DNA of 64,000 nt from Chersky-840 sp035604715 (lineage in GTDB: Bacteria > Actinomycetota > Acidimicrobiia > Acidimicrobiales > UBA8190): contig CAVSWP010000001.1 in NCBI GenBank assembly GCA_963731665.1, forward strand, positions 1-64,000, written 5' to 3'. Positions 54,825 to 63,715 of this stretch are shown here, in pieces. The translations under genes and the position numbers were made by a program. A model generated the notes under the pieces. It saw only the letters and a program-made list of their open reading frames with translations. It made no database searches and was not told the origin of the DNA. Each line of letters starts with the position of its first letter. Positions within the stretch are counted from its first letter, which is position 1.

Positions 54825-56612
54825 ATGGGAGTGGGCATGAAGCTGCGCAAGGAGCCCAACGGCGCCGACAGTGGGCTCGGGAACGGCGACGCCGTCAGCG
54901 GCCAGGCTCCGGCACGACCGGTTGTCGCCGGGGTCTCGCGAAGCCAGCTGGGAGAGCTCCTGGTCTCGGCTCAACTCATCAGCCACGACCAGTTGGCGGA
55001 GGCGCTGATCCAGCAATCTTCCTCCGGCAAGCGGATTGGGACCACCCTGGTGGAGTTGGGAGCCATCAGCGAGCGGGACCTCGCGAAGGCCCTGTCCACC
55101 CAGTTGCTCGTTCCCATGGTCGACCTATCACAACAGGCGCCCTCGCCGGATGCCATCGAGGTGCTGCCCGAGAGCGTGGCCCGGGCGCACCTGGCGATCC
55201 CGATCGTGGTCGACGACAACGGGATCACCATCGCCGTTTCGGACCCGACCCCCGAGCTGGCCAAGATCCTCGCCAACGCCTGTGGCCGGATCGTCAGATT
55301 GGTCATCGCCCCGACGTCCGACGTCCAGAGGGCGATCGACACGGCGTACCGGGCCCTGGGCAATATCCGCGAACACGTACGCGCGTTTGAAGAGACGTCA
55401 GAGGCCCCGCGCCGACTGATGGACGCTGGCATTCAGACGGTTCACGCGGGCGACGCCCCAGTTGTCCAGGTGGTCAACCTCCTAATCACCCAGGCGATGC
55501 GTGATCGGGCGTCCGACATTCACATCGAGCCCCAGGACAACCAACTGCGGGTGAGATTCCGCATCGATGGGGCACTGCACGATGCCGTCGAACTCCCGAC
55601 GAGCATGGCCGCGGCTCTCGTGAGCCGCTTGAAGATCATGGCCGATATGAACATCGTCGAGCGGCGGCGACCTCAGGACGGCCAAATCACAATGTCAGTT
55701 GATGGCCGCGAGATCGACATCCGGGTATCGACAGTGGCGACCATCTGGGGTGAGAGCTGCGTATTGCGAATACTCGACAAGAGCAAGTCAGTGTTCCGCA
55801 TGGCGGACCTCGGGATGCCCACCGACACCCATGAGGTATTCACCCGCCTAGTCCGTGCGCCGTTCGGCATGGTGCTTTGCGCCGGTCCGACTGGAAGCGG
55901 CAAGACGACCACTTTGTATGCCGCCATGACCGAGATCGATGATCCCAGTCGCAACATCATGACCATCGAGGATCCCGTCGAATACGTATTCCCCTCGATC
56001 AATCAGATCCAGACAAACGAGCAGGCGGGCATCACTTTCGCCAACGGACTGCGTTCGATCCTGCGTCAGGACCCAGACGTCATCCTGGTGGGAGAGATCC
56101 GCGATGTGGAGACCGCCCGAATCGCCGTGCAATCGGCACTGACAGGGCACCTCGTTCTGTCGTCACTACACGCCACAGACTCCGCCGCAGCGCTGCATCG
56201 ATTTCTCGACATGGGAATTGAGTCGTTTCTTGTGGCTTCATCGGTGCTGGCAGTGGTGAGTCAGCGCTTGGTACGGCGGATCTGCCAGACCTGCAAAGGG
56301 CCTTACGAACCAAAAGATGAAGAGCTCGCCTTTTACGAGGAGGGTGGGGGGCTCCCGAAGGCACAGTTCTTCCACGGAGAGGGCTGCAACTTCTGTGCCG
56401 GCACCGGATACCGGGACCGCATTGGCGTGTTCGAGCTGATGCGCATCACCCCCGAGATCAAGCGACTCATCGTGGGGTGGGCAACGCAGGAAGAGTTGCA
56501 ACGGATGGCAGTGTCTCAGGGAATGCGGACTCTGAGGGTCGAAGCCATCCGCCTTATCTCCGATGACGTAACGACCATTTCTGAGGTCGTGCGCTCCATC
56601 TATACGGCCTGA
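54825..56612 (+). CDS. pilB: Type IV pilus assembly ATPase PilB with MshEN-type N-terminus
   Basis: The motor that powers pilus extension, 595 residues. Residues 41-64 and 70-93 form two copies of the MshEN c-di-GMP pattern (x-LG-x2-LV-x2-x-L-I... and RIG-x2-LV-x2-G-x-I...); the first has Gln for Arg and for Gly. The ATPase core shows Walker A LCAGPTGSGKTTTLYAAM, the Asp box MTIEDPVEYVFP, Walker B and the His box LVLSSLHATDSAAAL. The zinc site is CQTCKGP and CNFCAGTGY. ATG 54825, with an in-frame ATG at 54837. Confidence 0.93.
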   Translation: MGVGMKLRKEPNGADSGLGNGDAVSGQAPARPVVAGVSRSQLGELLVSAQLISHDQLAEALIQQSSSGKRIGTTLVELGAISERDLAKALSTQLLVPMVDLSQQAPSPDAIEVLPESVARAHLAIPIVVDDNGITIAVSDPTPELAKILANACGRIVRLVIAPTSDVQRAIDTAYRALGNIREHVRAFEETSEAPRRLMDAGIQTVHAGDAPVVQVVNLLITQAMRDRASDIHIEPQDNQLRVRFRIDGALHDAVELPTSMAAALVSRLKIMADMNIVERRRPQDGQITMSVDGREIDIRVSTVATIWGESCVLRILDKSKSVFRMADLGMPTDTHEVFTRLVRAPFGMVLCAGPTGSGKTTTLYAAMTEIDDPSRNIMTIEDPVEYVFPSINQIQTNEQAGITFANGLRSILRQDPDVILVGEIRDVETARIAVQSALTGHLVLSSLHATDSAAALHRFLDMGIESFLVASSVLAVVSQRLVRRICQTCKGPYEPKDEELAFYEEGGGLPKAQFFHGEGCNFCAGTGYRDRIGVFELMRITPEIKRLIVGWATQEELQRMAVSQGMRTLRVEAIRLISDDVTTISEVVRSIYTA

Positions 56613-56621
56613 GGCAGAACC

Positions 56622-57830
56622 GTGGCCAAGTTCAGATTCCGTGCAATCACCCCCGACGGCTCCACCGTCGCGGGAATAGAGAACGCAGTCACAGCGAGCA
56701 TGGCTCGACGTGCTCTCATCCAGCGTGACTTAGCGCCGATAGAGGTAGTCGAGAAGAGGAGCATCCTCCAGTTCGAAATCACCCGCGAAAAGGTCCCGCG
56801 CCGGGAACTTATGCACTTCTCCCGACAGCTCGCAGTCTTCATGACCTCCGGAATCCCGGTGCTCGAGGCGCTGGAAGTACTTTCCGAGGAGGTAGGAAGC
56901 AGATCCTTCCGAAGGGTCTTGGCGGAAATGACCGAAGCGCTGCGGTCGGGAGAGACGTTCGCGAGTGCCACGGAGGCGCACCCCGAGGCGTTCCCGCCAT
57001 ACTACTTAGGCATCCTGCGTTCGGCCGAGCTAACTGGCAACCTCGACATTGTGCTCGACCAGTTGGCTGAGTACATCGACCGGGATACCGAGGCTCGCCG
57101 CAAGATCACCTCGGCGCTCATTTACCCGGGAATCGTGCTCACGCTTTCGATCGCAGCCGTCATCGTGATCACCGCTTTCGTTCTCCCCCGGTTCAAGACG
57201 TTCTTCACCTCGCTCCACGCCAAGCTCCCTCTTCCCACTCGTGCTTTGATCGCCATGGCGAATTTCTTCGTCAGGGACTGGTACGTCTTCGCTGGCTTCG
57301 TTTCTCTTCTAGTGCTCGCTGCGATCCTTGGGACCTCAACTCATCGGGGCCGCGAGATCAGAGACGTAATCGTGTTGCGGGTACCCGTACTCGGCGACCT
57401 CATCCGTACGGCAATCCTTGAGCGCTTCTGCCGGATCCTTTGCTCGATGGTTGGTGCTGGTGTCCCACTCCCGGAAGCGCTCCAGGTGACCGGGAACGCA
57501 ACGACCAATGTGGTATTCCGTCGAGGCCTCAGCACCGCTCGTGAAGGCATGATGCGAGGCGAGGGTCTCGCCAATCCGCTCGCGCAAACCGATCTCTTCC
57601 CCATCGCGGCAAGACGAATGTTCCTCGTGGGCGAGAGCACTGGAACCCTCGACCATCAGCTCGATACAGCGGCCCACTACTTCGACCGTGAGCTGGACTA
57701 CAAGCTGAAGCACTTCACTAGCTTGTTCGAGCCGGCGGTGATCCTTTTCGTCGGAATTATCGTCGGTTTCGTCGCCATCGCTCTCGTATCGGCGATGTAC
57801 GGCATCTATCGACAGGTACACGTGACGTGA
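56622..57830 (+). CDS. pilC: Type IV pilus platform protein PilC/GspF
   Basis: A 402-residue inner-membrane protein with two F domains. Marks are KFRFRAITPDGSTVAG at the start, FSRQLAVFMTSGIPVLEALE and AETGNLDIVLDQLAEYIDRD-like parts (LTGNLDIVLDQ), and the second half FCRILCSMVGAGVPLPEALQ with three hydrophobic segments. The start is GTG 56622, nine bases after pilB. The operon order pilB-pilC-pilin is usual. Confidence 0.93.
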   Translation: MAKFRFRAITPDGSTVAGIENAVTASMARRALIQRDLAPIEVVEKRSILQFEITREKVPRRELMHFSRQLAVFMTSGIPVLEALEVLSEEVGSRSFRRVLAEMTEALRSGETFASATEAHPEAFPPYYLGILRSAELTGNLDIVLDQLAEYIDRDTEARRKITSALIYPGIVLTLSIAAVIVITAFVLPRFKTFFTSLHAKLPLPTRALIAMANFFVRDWYVFAGFVSLLVLAAILGTSTHRGREIRDVIVLRVPVLGDLIRTAILERFCRILCSMVGAGVPLPEALQVTGNATTNVVFRRGLSTAREGMMRGEGLANPLAQTDLFPIAARRMFLVGESTGTLDHQLDTAAHYFDRELDYKLKHFTSLFEPAVILFVGIIVGFVAIALVSAMYGIYRQVHVT

Positions 57831-57847
57831 GACCTAATGGCAAAGCA

Positions 57848-57871
57848 TTGAGTCATAGCAGTTCGACTCAA
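57848..57871 (+). promoter_or_regulatory. Hairpin between pilC and the pilin gene
   Basis: TTGAGTC (57848-57854) and GACTCAA (57865-57871) form a perfect seven-pair stem with a ten-base loop, about 100 bases before the pilin ATG. It could be an attenuator or an RNA-stabilising 5' structure that raises pilin mRNA levels. No T-run follows. Confidence 0.4.
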
Positions 57872-57973
57872 ACTCAAGGAGAAATCGAATCAGTGAAGAA
57901 CGAAGCGCAAGAACGTGGACGTCATCGAAGCGGAAGATCCAAGACCAAGGAAGGTATAGGGGGAAAACCCGAC

Positions 57974-58393
57974 ATGACAAGGCAGCTAATACGAAAGCGG
58001 AGAGACGAGGGCTTTACCCTCATTGAACTCTTGATCGTGATCATCATCCTGGCGATCCTGGCCGCCATCGTGGTGTTCGCGGTGGGAAGCACAACCCAGA
58101 ACGCCACTGATGCGGCGTGCAATTCCGACGCCCACAGTGTCGAGACGGCCGTCGAGGCTTACCATGCGCAACAAGGCGGAACCACGTGGCCGACGATAGC
58201 CGATCTGACAGGGACGGCAAAGGATCCGAACTACCCGACCGTCACCGACGGCCCTTGGTTGAAGCAGGCACCAAGCTCGACGTCCTATTCAATCAGTGTC
58301 GACACCACCACCGGCGATGTAATGGTTGCATCAACAACCGGTCATGGCGGTGGGGACTTCGACACGACTGGTGACGCGGCGTGTGCCGTGTAG
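57974..58393 (+). CDS. Type IV major-pilin-like protein
   Basis: A 139-residue prepilin. The class III leader is RKRRDEG, cleaved before FTLIELLIVIIILAILAAIV, which is the hydrophobic alpha1 helix. The C-terminal domain has a Cys pair (one at the start of the domain, one near the end) that can close a D-loop. The ATG at 57974 fits a normal short leader; a longer reading from 57893 (GTG) or 57827 is less likely. It lies downstream of pilC with a gap of about 140 bases. Confidence 0.9.
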   Translation: MTRQLIRKRRDEGFTLIELLIVIIILAILAAIVVFAVGSTTQNATDAACNSDAHSVETAVEAYHAQQGGTTWPTIADLTGTAKDPNYPTVTDGPWLKQAPSSTSYSISVDTTTGDVMVASTTGHGGGDFDTTGDAACAV

Positions 58394-58446
58394 CAGCAGG
58401 ACCTTGTGACCTAGCGCGGTGAAACCCAATCAAGGTTGCCGGCGCG

Positions 58447-59184
58447 TTAGCGAACAATCTCCATCCGGAGCCCCTCGCTGTCCCATTCGGGATCTTCCGG
58501 CAACCGATTGACAGCTCGCGAGACAACGCGTCTGGCGGTCCACAAACAAGCCGCAGCATCAAGGACATGTGCCCTGGCTACACGAGGAAACTGGGCATCG
58601 ATTATTCGTTCGATTTGGGGGATACGCTCCTTGAGCAAGTTCCGGCGCTCCTCGATCCCAGCCCGCCTGTGCTTTGAGAACCGCACCGCCCGATCGTCAT
58701 TCAATTGATAAAAGCTGAGCTCGGGATTGACCTCGACTACAGTACGCTGCCAATACGGAGCCATTAGCTCATCGACCTCGGCGACGCGTCCAATGCGCCG
58801 CCAACTCACGACACTAAGGCGCCCGCCATTCGCGGATCGAGCGTCTTCGTAGGTGGAACAAGAAAGAGCCTGGCGGGAGGGGGCTGAGGTGATGGCGGCA
58901 GATCTGGGACGCCCCAGGAGTCGACGTGCGTCCTTTTCGCAGCGCCTCCCCCCCCGACTGGGTTGGTCGTGCAACCCGACAGGTATGGACACGGCGATCA
59001 CCTGATAGGCGGGTTTGTAATCGAGCACCTCCAAGAATGACGAAAAGAGCTGCGGCTCCTCGGGTGACATCGTGATGCCCTGAAGCTTCGCGGTGGCAGC
59101 CAGCCACCCGTCGGCGTAAGGAACGACTCCTGCCAACACTCGATATGGCAGTGGGGCACCGCGGTGCGGATGCGGCCTAGACAT
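58447..59184 (-). CDS. DUF429 family protein (predicted RNase H-like nuclease)
   Basis: A 245-residue protein matching DUF429: GVVPYADGWLAATAKL, VIAVSIPVGLHD, RRCEKDARRLLGRPRSAAI, VVEVNPELSFYQLN and RAHVLDAAACLWTARRV. The acidic positions of the RNase H-like fold are partly present. Function not established. It faces the pilus genes and lies in the middle of the cluster, convergent with the pilin gene. Confidence 0.8.
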   Translation of the reverse strand: MSRPHPHRGAPLPYRVLAGVVPYADGWLAATAKLQGITMSPEEPQLFSSFLEVLDYKPAYQVIAVSIPVGLHDQPSRGGRRCEKDARRLLGRPRSAAITSAPSRQALSCSTYEDARSANGGRLSVVSWRRIGRVAEVDELMAPYWQRTVVEVNPELSFYQLNDDRAVRFSKHRRAGIEERRNLLKERIPQIERIIDAQFPRVARAHVLDAAACLWTARRVVSRAVNRLPEDPEWDSEGLRMEIVR

Positions 59185-59249
59185 GCCTGATAACCATACT
59201 GATCACAAGCCGGCTTGCGTGGCCGCAAAACTTGGATCCGGACACAAAG

Positions 59250-59744
59250 CTATGCACCTGCGCTCGTTACAACCCAATGATCAATGCTGGAAGAATAGCC
59301 CAACTCGTAATTGTTGTTGGGATTGAAGTCGTCATAGGTAACAACGGCCTGAAGAAGACCAGTACCACTAGTACACGAGGCGCTTGTTGGGCAAGCGGTG
59401 AACTGGACCAGCCGAGTGCCGGGTTGTGTCGGCTGAAGTGGCGCACAGTACACCCAGATTGCGATTCCGTTGAGGCTATTCGGACCCGTGAACGATGTCA
59501 CGGGACACGACTGATGCAGACCACCCTCGGCCGGCTGGAACCGGACCATCTCGATAGCCGCGTCGACCGATCCGTCTGCGGCGTACTCAACTGAGCGCTG
59601 ATTGCGGAGGTTGAGCGTGTTCAGCAGATCATTTCCCGTCAGGTCCACCAGGGCAACAAGCATGAACGCGATGATCACAACGAAAACGAGCGCCAGGATG
59701 AGAACGGCGCCGGCTTCATCACGTGAAGCCTTACGAACCACCAT
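59250..59744 (-). CDS. PilX-like pilus assembly protein
   Basis: A 164-residue protein with an N-terminal helix ILALVFVVIIAFMLVALV after a short basic start (VVRKASRDEAGAV), as in PilX-type minor components, then an extracytoplasmic domain with several Cys (CPVTSF, CAPLQP, CPTSASCTSGTG). ATG 59744 overlaps the upstream gene stop by 14 bases. No full prepilin FTLIE motif. It is the last gene of the minus arm. Confidence 0.7.
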   Translation of the reverse strand: MVVRKASRDEAGAVLILALVFVVIIAFMLVALVDLTGNDLLNTLNLRNQRSVEYAADGSVDAAIEMVRFQPAEGGLHQSCPVTSFTGPNSLNGIAIWVYCAPLQPTQPGTRLVQFTACPTSASCTSGTGLLQAVVTYDDFNPNNNYELGYSSSIDHWVVTSAGA

Positions 59745-60255
59745 TGCTCGCCTTCCTGACAATTATCTGAAGGCGGTCCTCGATCCCGTTTGGAGCCGTT
59801 GACGTAATCGTCAGTTCTTCTACTCCGGTAGGCCCGGTACAGAGCTGACCTAGATTCGCAGGATCGATGCATTGCACGGCAGATATGCCCACGCTGTAAC
59901 TCGCGTATTGCGAATACCCCGAAGGGAACGTCTGGGCGCTGTCCCAAGTCGGCACTGCCGTCTGATAGATCGCGTTACAATTGCTTAAGCAATCTTGAAA
60001 CGCACCCCCTTGCTCGATCTGGTCTATGGCGGTCTCAGCAAAGCTTCTGGCCAGGGTGTCATCGGCCGCCAAGCTGCGATGCTCCGCTGCACTCGTGATC
60101 GATGTAATAAGGGCAGAAAGTACGGCAGTTACCGCGATGGCGATGATGACGATTGCCAGAATGACTTCAATAAGTGTGTCGCCGTTCTCTCTGAAGTCCC
60201 TGGTGCTCGCGGGACCAGCAAGACCCATGGTTTCCAAACGAAGCCTCTGAGTCAT
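59731..60255 (-). CDS. PilV-like minor prepilin
   Basis: A 174-residue prepilin with the cleavage and helix motif RENG-DTLIEVILAIVIIAIAVT (Asp at +1 in place of Phe). The rest is an extracellular domain with two Cys pairs. It overlaps the neighbouring PilW-like gene by four bases (60252-60255), so both are translated together. Confidence 0.78.
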   Translation of the reverse strand: MTQRLRLETMGLAGPASTRDFRENGDTLIEVILAIVIIAIAVTAVLSALITSITSAAEHRSLAADDTLARSFAETAIDQIEQGGAFQDCLSNCNAIYQTAVPTWDSAQTFPSGYSQYASYSVGISAVQCIDPANLGQLCTGPTGVEELTITSTAPNGIEDRLQIIVRKASNGGS

Positions 60256-61715
60256 CCGATCGTTACACTTCCACTCTGGGCAAAGTGTGCGCTTTGGGCT
60301 ATAACCCTTGTCACCGCGAGTGGCCCCGAATCGCTGAACATGACTTGTTCGTTAGGCGCGTACACGGCACCCGCGTAAGAAGAGCCAGCTCCTGCGCTGG
60401 TTAGGGTAACGGAGTCACCGGGCGCGCTGCTTGCTTGCCAGACGATCAAGTTCTGCGGGTTCGGAAACTGCGAAGAGCTGGCAAGCGAAGTCAGGCTGAC
60501 CGTATTCGCGCTCGGAAAGCTGACGCCCCCGGCAGTGACGTAGAAAAGCACACCCGATGAAGACGGGTCGGATGGGTTCGATGTGTCAGTCACGCTCCCA
60601 GCGTTAGAGAGATCCATCCCACTGGTGAGATAGTAGACACCACTCTCGAACGAGACCGCGTGACCTGCTGCCGGAGCGGGCAGCGCCGAGGTGTACAGAC
60701 CGGGCGAGCATGTCTCGATGTCAGTCATGGAGTCATCCACGCAGAGCGGCTGAGTGGGTGGTGCTGGTTTACTCGGACTATTGACACCGCCGAAGGGATC
60801 CGGGGTCGAAGGACTGTACGACGGTTGGGGGTTCACAATGCCAGACCCCCTATTACGCACCGCCTTTGACGGGTTGAGATTCGCCACGTAGATCGGGTTG
60901 CCGTTCGAAGTGGAGAGATTTCCGGTCTCGCTCGGGGTCATAGTGATCGACCCGTTCACGGAAGAGTCCATTGTCAGGGGGCCGTTGACGAGAACGTTGC
61001 CCGTCGCCGAATCGCTCAGCGCGGCTCGACCAGCTCCGAGCACCAAGAGCGGAGAAACGGGGCTCCCGCCTGGAGGAGGGCTCCACTGCCGGGGAGTCGC
61101 CGTTACGCTGAAAACTGAGCCGCTTCCTGCATATGTTGCGGTGAGCTCAACGGTGTCGATCGGACTAGTGGCGCTACCTGCTGTCCAGGTACCACTTGTC
61201 TCTTGTTGGCAGGGCCCGCCATTGGGGCAGACGGAGACTGTAACTGTCGGTGGATGAGCCGGATCGAGGTCAAGCGAGAGATAGGTGTCGCTCTCCGAAC
61301 CAGCGGCGCAAAAACTGCGAACCAAGGCGGGTTTCGTTCCGGACGTGTTGTACTCATAAGAAACGGTGACTGCGGAGTTGTTCCACTGGAGCACCAGCAA
61401 CTGAGTGCCGCGGCTTATTCCACAGGAGGTGGACGAGGGCACCGTGATCGTGGTCGCACTCTGCACATCACGAACAAAGAACGCCGAAGCTCCCTGAGCA
61501 CCACTGGAGTTCTCCAACTGACCGGCGAGGTTCTGCTGATCTTGAAGGCTGGTGATAATGGCGACAGTGACGCCTCCAATGACAATCGGGAGGATTAGCA
61601 AGACGATCAGGAGCTCGATGAGCGTGAACCCATCCTCGGCCTTCTGACGCCGCCCGTCCGGTGGGCGCCACCGGCGGCACCAGCCCCCCCGCTTTGATCT
61701 TGGTGTGGGAACCAT
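60252..61715 (-). CDS. PilW-like minor prepilin with large C-terminal domain
   Basis: A 487-residue protein with the prepilin motif AEDG-FTLIELLIVLLILPIV near residue 29. The remaining 430 residues are Ser/Thr/Gly/Pro-rich and beta-like, far larger than common PilW, and could form an adhesin head at the pilus tip. Its middle carries LLVLGAGRAALSDSATG and a Ser/Thr/Pro linker. First gene after pilT on the minus arm; starts at ATG 61715. Confidence 0.8.
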   Translation of the reverse strand: MVPTPRSKRGGWCRRWRPPDGRRQKAEDGFTLIELLIVLLILPIVIGGVTVAIITSLQDQQNLAGQLENSSGAQGASAFFVRDVQSATTITVPSSTSCGISRGTQLLVLQWNNSAVTVSYEYNTSGTKPALVRSFCAAGSESDTYLSLDLDPAHPPTVTVSVCPNGGPCQQETSGTWTAGSATSPIDTVELTATYAGSGSVFSVTATPRQWSPPPGGSPVSPLLVLGAGRAALSDSATGNVLVNGPLTMDSSVNGSITMTPSETGNLSTSNGNPIYVANLNPSKAVRNRGSGIVNPQPSYSPSTPDPFGGVNSPSKPAPPTQPLCVDDSMTDIETCSPGLYTSALPAPAAGHAVSFESGVYYLTSGMDLSNAGSVTDTSNPSDPSSSGVLFYVTAGGVSFPSANTVSLTSLASSSQFPNPQNLIVWQASSAPGDSVTLTSAGAGSSYAGAVYAPNEQVMFSDSGPLAVTRVIAQSAHFAQSGSVTIG

Positions 61716-61817
61716 CCGTCTCCCAGTCGGCCCATTGCCATCCTCCGTGGTGGCAGCGCCACGGATAAAGACGACCCAAACCTTACCTGTAGTGGACCCC
61801 TTGATGAACCTCGCGAC

Positions 61818-62975
61818 TCAAATGGAGGTGATCCGAGGTAGAGCGGACTCGCTGCGCCCATCTTGTGCAGAACCCTCGTCCAGGTACTGCCGCACACCGG
61901 CATACTGGATCGGCTGCTCTAATTCCTTCGGGTAGAGGCTCACCCTGAGAGCGGTTTCGTAATCGATGAGATCCTCGGCCATGAGAGAGTTCAAGCCCAT
62001 CTCCAGGGTCTGCATGCCTTCTGACTGGTGAGTGGACACCACGTTGCGCAGTTGGCGGGTCTTTCCTTCACGCACGAGATTGCGCACGGCGTGATTGGCC
62101 ATGAGCACCTCGTAGGCAGCCACCAAACCGCCGCCGACACGCGGGACGAGTCGCTGGTAGACGACGCCCTCGAGCGTCGAGGCCAGCTGCACCTGGATCT
62201 GCTCTCGCCGGTCGGAGGGGAAGATGTCCACGATGCGGTCGAGCGCCTGGGCGCTGTCGTTAGTGTGCAACGTCGCGAACACCAGATGTCCGGTCTCGGC
62301 GATGGTCAGAGTGGTGGCGATGCTCTCCTGGTCGCGCATCTCGCCCACGAGCAGGACATCGGGGTCCTCGCGCAGCACCGAGCGCAGGGCACGCGAGAAT
62401 GACTCGGTGTCGGTGCCTACCTCGCGCTGGCTCACGGCCGAGCGGTGGTTGGCGTGCACGTACTCGATGGGGTCCTCGATGGTGACGATGTGGCACCGCC
62501 GGTAGCGGTTGATGTAGTCGATCATGGCCGCCAGGGTGGTCGACTTCCCCGAGCCGGTCGGGCCGGTCACGATGACGAGCCCCATGGGCAGCTCGACGAG
62601 GGTCTCGATGGCCGGAGGGAGCCCGAGCTGTGCGAACCCGGGGATCTCGAACGGGATGATCCGCAGGGCCAGGGAGCACGAATCACGCTGGTGGAAGGCG
62701 TTGCAGCGGAGGCGGGCCCGCTGCCTCCAGCTGAAGGCGAAGTCGATCTCGCGCTCAGACTCGTAGAGCGCAACGAGGTCGGGGCCGACGACCTCCTTGA
62801 CCACTCGTTCGACCGAGATGGGACTGAACATCTCGCCCCCGGTGACGGGGCGCATCTCGCCGTCGACGCGGATCAGCGGGGGCGCACCCGAGGTGAGCAG
62901 AAGGTCGGTGCCGCGCAGGTCCCACAGCTCTTCGAGCCAGATGTCGATGTCCGCGGTACTGCGGCTGACGGGCAT
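61818..62975 (-). CDS. pilT: Type IV pilus retraction ATPase PilT
   Basis: The twitching-motility motor that depolymerises pilin, 385 residues. Walker A VTGPTGSGKSTTLAAMIDY, Asp box VTIEDPIEYVH, Walker B VLREDPDVLLVGEMRD, and the His box LVFATLHTNDSAQALDRIVD are intact. The C-terminal extension is short. Having PilB and PilT in one window implies retractable pili. It lies on the opposite strand from pilB. Confidence 0.93.
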   Translation of the reverse strand: MPVSRSTADIDIWLEELWDLRGTDLLLTSGAPPLIRVDGEMRPVTGGEMFSPISVERVVKEVVGPDLVALYESEREIDFAFSWRQRARLRCNAFHQRDSCSLALRIIPFEIPGFAQLGLPPAIETLVELPMGLVIVTGPTGSGKSTTLAAMIDYINRYRRCHIVTIEDPIEYVHANHRSAVSQREVGTDTESFSRALRSVLREDPDVLLVGEMRDQESIATTLTIAETGHLVFATLHTNDSAQALDRIVDIFPSDRREQIQVQLASTLEGVVYQRLVPRVGGGLVAAYEVLMANHAVRNLVREGKTRQLRNVVSTHQSEGMQTLEMGLNSLMAEDLIDYETALRVSLYPKELEQPIQYAGVRQYLDEGSAQDGRSESALPRITSI

Positions 62976-63003
62976 GGGCGGAGTGTGTGGTTACGCGAGG
63001 GTG

Positions 63004-63459
63004 TTACTGGGCATGGCAGACGTCCTCCTCAGGACGAAGCGCTCGAGCGCCCGGGGCGATTGCGACCGGTGTCGCGCCCACCACCTTCTCACACGCCGTA
63101 ACCACGTCTCCACCCTGCTCGACAGCGAGCGACGTCCACGGCCCGAAGGGTCGCTCGGAGGCGACTCCGGCCACCACCAACGGAATCCCCAGGTGCAACG
63201 CACAGATCACACCGAGCTCGGCCTGGCAGGGCTCGCCCAGAGGCCGGGCCCGCACCGTGACCACCACGTCGAACCCGACGTCGAGCGGGCAGACCCGTCC
63301 CTGGATCAGCGCGTTGCAGGGGAAGGCCGGCTCTCCCGGCTCGTGGCAGCGCAGGACGCGGCACCCGCCGGCTTCGAGCTCGGTCGCCGACTGCTCGATG
63401 GCCCAGTCGTCGGTCCCCACCACCAGAACACTGGGCGGCTCGGTTCGAGGCTCCTCCAT
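63004..63459 (-). CDS. Protein of unknown function upstream of pilT
   Basis: A protein of about 151 residues (ATG 63459; ATG 63477 adds six). It opens with SVLVVGTDDWAIEQSATELE, like a nucleotide-binding or response-regulator-like fold, then a Cys-rich part (CRVLRCHEPGEPAFPC, GRVCPL). I do not recognise the family. It is 28 bases upstream of pilT on the same strand and probably cotranscribed. Confidence 0.6.
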   Translation of the reverse strand: MEEPRTEPPSVLVVGTDDWAIEQSATELEAGGCRVLRCHEPGEPAFPCNALIQGRVCPLDVGFDVVVTVRARPLGEPCQAELGVICALHLGIPLVVAGVASERPFGPWTSLAVEQGGDVVTACEKVVGATPVAIAPGARALRPEEDVCHAQ

Positions 63460-63664
63460 GGAGGACCCCCCGGGCATCGGGGCCAGCCGGGCGCCCCCCT
63501 TCGACCTCAGAGCTGCAGCCACGCCTTTCAATCTGCACCAGGCAGACCACAACCCGACCTACAGCCGATCAACCTCCTCCCAACTCGGGACGCAGGGCCG
63601 AGCGGGCGGTCCGGGGATAGGGTTCGGAAAGCAGGCGCGGACCCTTCACTTTGAGGGCAACGTG

Positions 63665-63680
63665 CCACTACGCTTAGTGG
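63665..63680. promoter_or_regulatory. Inverted repeat before the response-regulator gene
   Basis: CCACTA-CGCT-TAGTGG is a perfect 6+6 inverted repeat, 35 bases before the ATG at 63716. Its position suits an operator or a promoter-proximal binding site. The regulator is unknown. Confidence 0.4.
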
Positions 63681-63715
63681 TAAGGCCGGTGGTCGCAGTG
63701 GTGGGGGAAGAAGAG

